Source: Branchiostoma belcheri
Lineage: Eukaryota; Chordata; Leptocardii; Amphioxiformes; Branchiostomatidae
DNA length: 64,000 nt
Assembly: GCF_001625305.1 (NCBI RefSeq)
Contig: NW_017803943.1
Location: forward strand, 2,277,481-2,341,480
Direction of reading: 5' to 3'
This document shows, piece by piece, positions 57,905 through 64,000 of this stretch. The stretch's first letter is position 1; each line of letters starts with the position of its first letter. Under the pieces are notes generated by a model, which saw only the letters and a program-made list of their open reading frames with translations, had not been told where the DNA came from and searched no databases. The translations under genes and the position numbers were made by a program.

Positions 57905-58370
57905 GAAGAGCCCTTTAACTTTAACTGGCAACTTTAACCCCACATTAGGTATCACTGAAAAATTCTTCGTATCGTGCTGTTGAAAATGCCAAATTGCCCC
58001 CAAGTTGTCACTCAAACCTTTAACTTTAATCCCACGTTAGGCGTCACTGGAAAATTCTTTGTATGGTGCTGTTGCAAATGCCAAATTGCCCCCAAATTGT
58101 CACCCAAACCTTTGACTTAAATCCCACGTTAGGCGTCACCGAAAAATTCTTATCGTGCCGTTGAAAATGCCAAATTGCCCCAAAATTGTCACCTTAACCT
58201 TTAACTTTAATGCCACGTTAGGCGTCACTGGAAAATTCTTTGTATCGTGCTGTTGCAAATGCCAAATTGCCCCCAAGTTGTCACTAAAACCTTTAACTTT
58301 AATCCCACGGTAGGCGTCACTGAAAAACTCTTCGTATCGTGCCGCTGAGAATGCCAAATTGCCCCAATTA
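57905..58370. repeat. Tandem array, about five units of ~90 bases
   Basis: AAATGCCAAATTGCCCC recurs at about 57983, 58075, 58165, 58256 and 58347. Each unit also has CTTTAACTTTAATCCCACG, TAGGCGTCACTG.AAAA.TCTT and ATCGTGC.GTTG. Adjacent to the large palindrome. Confidence 0.85.
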
Positions 58371-58425
58371 CACTTCTTTGGACATGTGGTTTATTGAAAG
58401 TTTTCTGCGAAAAAATCTGTTCAAG

Positions 58426-59133
58426 TTTCCCGCCAAAAAAACCCCACCTAATTGGCACCCTCACCTGGTTAATTAATTGGATTAAGTTTTCCCGCCAAAA
58501 AACTTAGTATATGGAGCACTCTAACCTTGAACTTGTGCCCCCCTCCCCAACCTTGAACTTGTGCCCCCCTCCCCACTCTTAACTTCTTCCACAACTCACA
58601 CAGTATGTTAGTTACACTGTTCCAACACTTTGGACTTCTTTGGACATGTAACTTCTCCGAACACATAGTCACCACACTTTGCTACCCAACACTTAGTTGA
58701 TCGAGCATAGTTTTTCTGCCACAACAACTTTAGAATAATCTCTCGCTCTCCTGGTTGGTCAATGCACTAAGTGTACTCCCCGTGGGATGTCTTTCCGGAG
58801 ACATTGATGCTTCGACACATCAGTATACCAGTGCAATTGACTGACCAGGAGAGCGAGAGATTATTCTAAAGTTGTTGTGGCAGAAAAACTATGCTCGATC
58901 AACTAAGTGTTGGGTAGCAAAGTGTTCGGAGAAGTTACATGTCCAAAGAAGTCCAAAGTGTTGGAACAGTGTAACTAACATACTGTGTGAGTTGTGGAAG
59001 AAGTTAAGAGTGGGGAGGGGGGCACAAGTTCAAGGTTAGAGTGCTCCATATACTAAGTTTTTTGGCGGGAAAACTTAATCCAATTAATTAACCAGGTGAG
59101 GGTGCCAATTAGGTGGGGTTTTTTTGGCGGGAA
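58426..59133. mobile_element. Large palindromic foldback element
   Basis: Arms of about 300-340 bp around a ~70-base loop (about 58765-58835). Ends read TTTCCCGCCAAAAAAACCCC and its inverse. Arms are nearly identical; the left arm has a 14-base insertion (AGTCACCACA region near 58665) and a second copy of AACCTTGAACTTGTGCCCCC. No coding capacity. Foldback DNA transposon or a snap-back duplication. Confidence 0.85.
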
Positions 59134-59539
59134 AATTGACTTAAAAAGAAATCAGCAAAACAAAACTACACCCATTACTTGCTCGGAAGTTCTTTCAGAC
59201 AAGATTTAACAGTTTCAGCTTAAAGTAATTTCAAAACCTGCCCAAACTTCCAAACATGCTGAAAACAAACTTATGCTGAAAACTATCTGCCTGATTACCG
59301 TAACTTGAATGCGGGCTAGTACTTTTCAAGTAGAAAGTCTTTACATAACATGTCAACTCAACCTCTCTAACAGTCTATCTACAGTATTTTACATGTGAAA
59401 TGACTTAACGGGAGCGTCTTTTTAACGAATGACCATTCTGGGGCCGTCCTTGTCACACAAATCTGTTTTTTTTTCCTGAGGCCACGTCCAGATTGTGCTC
59501 CCATTTATTAATCTTCAGTTTGAAATGAATTTTTATCAA

Positions 59540-59910
59540 ATTGAATCCAAAGTTTTATAAATCGAAGTAGACAGTTTTACTTCTGAATCAGTCTTTTAAA
59601 GCGAATGACTCAACATAACACGCTGCAAAATATTAGCGCTGGTGCAACTGGGCCAAAATTCACCACCACAAACAAGTTCAAATAGGTGTCGCCTAAATTC
59701 CTGCAAAGTTTCCGTGCTGTACACGCTTTTAAAGTACCTTTTTTTGGCAAAATATACATCACAATATTTTGGTGAAAACGGTGCAGGAATTTAGGAGACA
59801 TCTATTTGAACCTGATTGTGGTGGTGGACTTTGGCCCAGTTGCAAAAGGGCCAATATTTTGCAGGGCGTTAAGTGGTCATTTGCTTCAATTTATAAAGTT
59901 TTGGATTAAT
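59540..59910. mobile_element. Second palindromic element
   Basis: Core arms of about 83 bases at 59623-59704 and 59782-59865 (CTGCAAAATATT...AACTGGGCCAAA...CACCACCACAA..A.GTTCAAATAG), with weaker matches outward to about 59547 and 59907 (CCAAA.TTTATAAAT.GAAG). Arms differ by several substitutions, so it is older than its neighbour. Confidence 0.75.
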
Positions 59911-59970
59911 AAATCAGGGAGCATAATCTGGATATGACAATTAGCAAACAATTTCAGATTTATGATAATA

Positions 59971-60308
59971 TGAAGCAAGTTAAACTGTAATTTCCAACAC
60001 AACAAATTGGACTCACCCAAATTTTTGACTGTACAACTCAAGTCTTTGTCAAGGAATGAACAATCCACCGCCTCCGTGACGTCACGCAGATAACAAACGT
60101 GACTCTGTGAGCATCGGATCATAGGTTGCAGAAAGCCCACGGCGCAACCTGTGATCCACTGCTTACGGAGTCACGTGTGTTATCTGCGTGACGTCACGGA
60201 GGCGGTGGATTGTTCATTCCTTGACAAAGACTTGAGTTGTACAGTCAAAAATTTGGGTGAGTCCATAATTTGTTGTGTTGGAAATAACAGTTTAAACTTG
60301 CTTCATAT
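59971..60308. mobile_element. Third palindromic element, with CRE-like sites
   Basis: Arms of about 160 bases (59971-60130 and 60143-60308) around a ~12-base centre. Each arm carries GCGTGACGTCACGG or its inverse, the palindromic cAMP-response core TGACGTCA, then a conserved TGGATTGTTCATTCCTTGAC block. The mirrored open frames on both strands (RDVTEAVDCSFLDKDLSCT) are the result of the palindrome. Confidence 0.8.
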
Positions 60309-60564
60309 TTTGATTTCTACCAACACAGATGAACTTTAAAGATAATTTCAGATTTGCGCGATGGAAGGCCCCAGGGTGGTCATTCACCAAAAAGACACAC
60401 CGCTTTTAACTTAGAAAGTTATGATCCTCGTGTTAACATTTATCTTTTGCAGAGACCATCAGGAGTCAGGACCTTGAGAGAAATCCTGCCCCACTGTCAA
60501 GGCCATACCTGCTGGACACTGGATTGGTATCAACTTCTGTAACTCTATCTACAGTTTAGTTTAA

Positions 60565-62307
60565 GGACAAATAAAATAATTTCAGTTTTGGGGCTTTCCA
60601 CCCAAAATCCTTTTTGTAAATGCTGATTTATTGGTTTCTGCCAACCCCGCACATATTTGCAGTGATTTCTGACCTGCCCAATGTTCCCCGGCTAGCACTC
60701 GATTGTCCGCTAGGCGGCGCAGCGACTGAAGCTCTGATGTCACCGGTTTCATTGGAACAGATTTAGAAATCCAGTCTGCCAATGTCTGCCAGTATGTAGA
60801 CGTGGCTGTTGGTGTGGTCCTGCGTCAAAGGAGCGCGGCGTATTCCACAAGTTTCCATGAGACTACGATAAGATACACAGATGGTTGGTCAGCATGAGGA
60901 ACAATCTTGTAAATGAAAAATCCGGGAGAAAATCCGGGAGATGGTATGCAAGAAGAGCTTCCACTGGCGGGTGTGTTCAGACCATTTTGAGTCGAAGTCA
61001 GTCTTGAAAAGGCAGTTCCGTTGCCCTCACCACACCACTGAAGAACTTATCTGGAACTTGAGAAAGATGCTGTACCGACCCTGTTCTCTGCACTGGGTGA
61101 GAATGACAGAAGGCAGGGCCGCCCACCTTCAAAATATCAGCAGAGGGTTGAATAAGTTGCAACAACGTAAGCAAACCGCGGTATACGCGGTACCGACCTG
61201 TTCGAGACCGACTCCTACACGCCCTGCCAGATCCCACCAAAAAATCAGCAAAGTTCGGAGGTTTGCCGGATGGAAAATCACATCGAAGTCAGAGTGTGGT
61301 TTCTAATGCATCGGTGGTCTGTACCGACATTCTTCTCAGTGTCTGTCAGCTCTGGCAGGTCGTGGCAACAAACACTCCCGTACAGAGGGCATTTCCAGGC
61401 AGTTTCCACAGTGGCACCAGTCTCGGTCCCCCATGCAACCTCCAAAAGGGTTTGGAAGGATAGGCATATCAAACTCAGAACAAAAATCCAAATATATAAT
61501 GCCTGCGTGGTATCAACAGTACGCTATGGGGCAGAAACCTGGCAAATGACAGTAAGACAGGAGAAGAGCCTTGACACTGCCGACCAAAGATGGCTGAGAA
61601 CAATCTTGAGGGTTAGGTGGCACCAGCACATCTCCAACGAGGAAGTTCGTAGGAGAACAGGGCAACCCAGCCTGTCCACCTTGGTATGCAGGGCGCGGGT
61701 AAGATGGCTAGGCCATGTGGCAAGGATGCCAAGAACACGCCTCCCCCGGATGGCACTGAACTGGGTACCACAAGGAAAAAGAAGGAGGGCTGGACAACAA
61801 ATGACTTGGGAAAAAACTGTCATGAGAGACCTAGAATTGATGGGTATCACTTGGGAGGGAGCCCGAAGGACAGCACAGGACAGAAGACAGTGGAGAGCGG
61901 TGGAGGCCCGCATCGTCGACAGATGACTACAGCGGCGAAGATGATGATGATGATGCAACCTCCAACGCTCTGTCCCCACGTCACCTCCATCCCAAACGTT
62001 CTCATCGCCTGGTTCGGGGTCAGAGTCACCGCTACTGTCTGTCTGTGGCTCAAAACGAAAGGGTTGCACGGCCGATCCAGGCCAGACGCGCCCACCATTG
62101 CAAACAGCTAGTAGCAGAATGAAACTGGTGATGTCAGAGATTCAGTCGCTGCGCCGCCTAGCGGACAATCGGGCGCTAGCCGGGGAACATTGAGCAGGTC
62201 AGATATTACCGCAAATATTTGCGGGGTTGGCAGAAACCAATTAATCACCATTTAGAAATAGGATTTTGGGTGAAAAGGCCCCAAAACTGAAATTATTTTA
62301 TTTGTCC
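60565..62307. mobile_element. 1.74-kb element with 189-bp inverted ends
   Basis: 60565-60753 and 62119-62307 are inverted repeats of equal length (189 bp), sharing AAATAATTTCAGTTTTGGGG, TTCTGCCAACCCCGCA, GTTCCCCGGCTAGC and CGCTAGGCGGCGCAGCGACT. They enclose 1365 bases holding a LINE fragment and unassigned sequence. No target duplication was certain. Either a long-TIR DNA transposon that captured a LINE piece, or two inverted copies of a smaller repeat. Confidence 0.75.
61453..61926 (+). pseudogene. C-terminal fragment of a non-LTR retrotransposon polyprotein
   Basis: An open stretch of about 155 residues has the layout found after the reverse transcriptase of many LINEs: KIQIYNACVVSTVRYGAETW, then RWLRTILRVRWHQHISNEEV and VRWLGHVARMPRTRLP, ending in a basic region. 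The catalytic RT core is absent, so it is a 5'-truncated remnant. After the stop comes a GATGATGATGATG tract, a common type of LINE 3' end. The frame starts upstream at 61270 but residues before about 60 look unrelated. Confidence 0.75.
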
Positions 62308-63576
62308 TCTGAACTAAGATTGATTTTTAACCTCCTTCTACCTACACTACATGTATTTATGACTTGACTGCATTAAAAGTAGAGAGCAACTTTAGAGTAA
62401 TTATTATAATCCTTGCGAAAAGACTAGTAGACATTTTTGTTTTGCTGATTCCTCCCTTTGAAACATCACACACAGCTTACCTGTAGTACATTTCACTCTA
62501 CAGAAAGAAAGCACAACATTGCCTTTTCCATTTTCTGTAAAGAAATAGGACATATTCCTAGCAATCATTATGTGACCAAAGTCCTTTCCCAGAAATCCAC
62601 TCTATCATTGTTCAAAAAGAAAAGTTTGTGAAATGCCTATAATGTGTTTTTGCATATTTTGTTAATATGAATAATCCTGCTTGTGATCTAATTCGTTTTT
62701 TGTCAACCAGAGACAAACGTATAGAATTTTAGGTAAATCAGAGCCTGTACAAATAATGTACATTTGTGGAGCATCTATAGCAGCAACATCGGTGCTGCAG
62801 TGCAATGTGAACCAGTCAGAATTGCCCTGAGGAAGGTTACAGACAGTCACCGAAACGTGGGCTGAATAAAAACAGGGTTGTGTAAAAAGAGTCTCTTTAC
62901 TCAGTTTTGGTGTTGTTTTGAACATTTTATAGATCTTCCTTGAAAGAAAAGTTTACATTTTGTACCATCATATGTTCCAAATCATAGTATTATTTACAAA
63001 ATCAGAAAACAATTTTGACAGATAGCAACGAATCTTGACAGTGCATGTACTTCTCCACCAGTAAACATTAACAGCTAGAATTCATGATCATAATGAAATG
63101 TCTCTTCATGTTTTTCCATTTTGAATGCTTTTATTTGCCTAAACATTGTTGCTTTATGGATTGTTTCATATCACCATGTAGATTTTATTGTCTTCACATT
63201 TTCATCATTATAATAGAAATGGTTTTAAAATGGTGGATATGTAACTTACAGTGGATCATGATAAAGAGGATATCAGGGAAAACAGTTTGATCACAAATGC
63301 TGTTGAAAATATATCCCATTGCTATACAGATTGAAACAACAGGCAAATATTAAAAGTGCTTTCTTAAATAGGAAAATGTACTGTGTTCTCCGTCATATTT
63401 GCAATAAAAGATTAGTCACAACCTAAAACTAAATATTAGTTAGGAATGTGAACTCTTTCAGAAATGACAACAAATAGCAGGGAGGGCCTAGCTGAGTTTC
63501 AACAATGGCGTTTAGAATGAAAAATTCATAGGATCGCAAACATGCCCTTTTCCAACATCTTTTATTGTCATTTTCA
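62308..63576. other. AT-rich spacer, no gene seen
   Basis: No exon or long frame. A foldback fragment at about 62820-62905 (GAGGAAGGTTACAGACAGTCACCGAAACGT and GTGTAAAAAGAGTCTCTTT) is related to 25597-25692. Confidence 0.45.
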
Positions 63577-63881
63577 AGGGTCTGCATGGGAGGTCCCGAT
63601 CGCGCTTCGCATGCTAAATTCTGTAAGGCAGCGCCCGCGATTTACATTTGTTCAGGTTGTTCACGTACTAGATTACATTTGGTATTAAATCATAGTTATT
63701 CGACATCAAATTATGCAAATTGAAATGGGAAGTTGCAGAATGCTGCAAACCAACGACCACGTATTACGATTAACTTGTACTGGCTGGACGTTTTATCACA
63801 CTTAAATGGTGAATAGATTGACCCGACTTGCCATTATGCAAACATGAAACGACTGGTTACGCATTGCGGCATGCAGACCCT
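63577..63881. mobile_element. Short inverted-repeat element with AGGGTCTGCATG ends
   Basis: 305-bp segment bounded by AGGGTCTGCATG and its inverse, the same ends and length as 20850-21155. The interior is CpG-richer than its surroundings (GATCGCGCTTCGCATGC). Confidence 0.55.
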
Positions 63882-63943
63882 ATTTTTGAAAGAGTTTATA
63901 AGAACCAACTCACAGTCAAGTCCGATGTTCTCTTCTCTTGTAG

Positions 63944-63969
63944 ATAGGTGACAGATCCTTCAGAAACAG
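63944..63969 (+). other. Possible micro-exon
   Basis: TTCTCTTCTCTTGTAG, a good acceptor, is followed after 26 bases by CAG|GTAGGT, a good donor. It could be a small exon of a gene continuing past the right edge. There is no protein evidence. Confidence 0.15.
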
Positions 63970-64000
63970 GTAGGTCCTCCTGGAATAATAGTCCTAGAGT

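Noticed and set aside
59886-60339. Two frames sharing RDVTEAVDCSFLDKDLSC on opposite strands
   Set aside because: They are mirror images created by the palindrome; no family match or splice context.
60941-61030. THAP zinc-finger domain
   Set aside because: Only the short string VCSDHF fits; the preceding Cys pair and downstream residues are not in place, so it was kept only as a note under the composite element.
61686-62111. Second plus-strand frame and its antisense partners across the LINE fragment
   Set aside because: Shadows of the LINE frame; no motif of their own.

Overview
The window is nuclear DNA of an animal: genes are split into many short GT-AG exons, introns and spacers are AT-rich and full of small transposons and tRNA-derived SINEs, and every recognisable protein has a clear vertebrate counterpart. 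The mix of chordate-like gene content, compact introns and dense small inverted-repeat elements suggests an invertebrate deuterostome, most likely a lancelet (Branchiostoma). That is an inference, not proven from the sequence. One 20-base assembly gap (12268-12287) sits in a GA microsatellite.

Layout. 37-1645 (-): 5' part of the intraflagellar transport gene TTC26/IFT56, running off the left edge. 3882-8877 (+): a ZIP-family zinc transporter (SLC39A1/2/3 type, 326 aa) with decayed partial copies of its own exons in the introns. 11198-14739 (-): transmembrane prolyl 4-hydroxylase P4HTM (403 aa, ten exons, one GC-AG intron). 15983-25372 (+): the PDZ adaptor GIPC (334 aa, nine exons). 28773-30968 and 32193-34368 (-): two tandem EPHX4-like epoxide hydrolase paralogues, patchily homogenised. 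35506-39860 (-): a seven-exon gene with three Myb/SANT-like domains, one per exon, plus an unassigned C-terminal region (660 aa). 45900-53637 (+): PLAA (WD40-PFU-PUL, about 805 aa), with an apparent 1-base deletion in exon 1 of this assembly. 53638-64000: no confident gene; tandem arrays, three adjacent palindromes, a 1.74-kb element with 189-bp inverted ends carrying a LINE fragment, and a possible first exon near 56.1 kb.

The genes are ordinary single-copy housekeeping loci and form no pathway. Divergent pairs are TTC26/ZIP, P4HTM/GIPC and SANT gene/PLAA. The most unusual stretch is 41.69-45.94 kb, between the SANT gene and PLAA: an inverted copy of the PLAA promoter and start region, then about 20 degenerate units of a roughly 95-bp tandem repeat that each carry two dyads, then two further arrays, one also built on a TGTCA/TGACA dyad, ending at the PLAA promoter itself.
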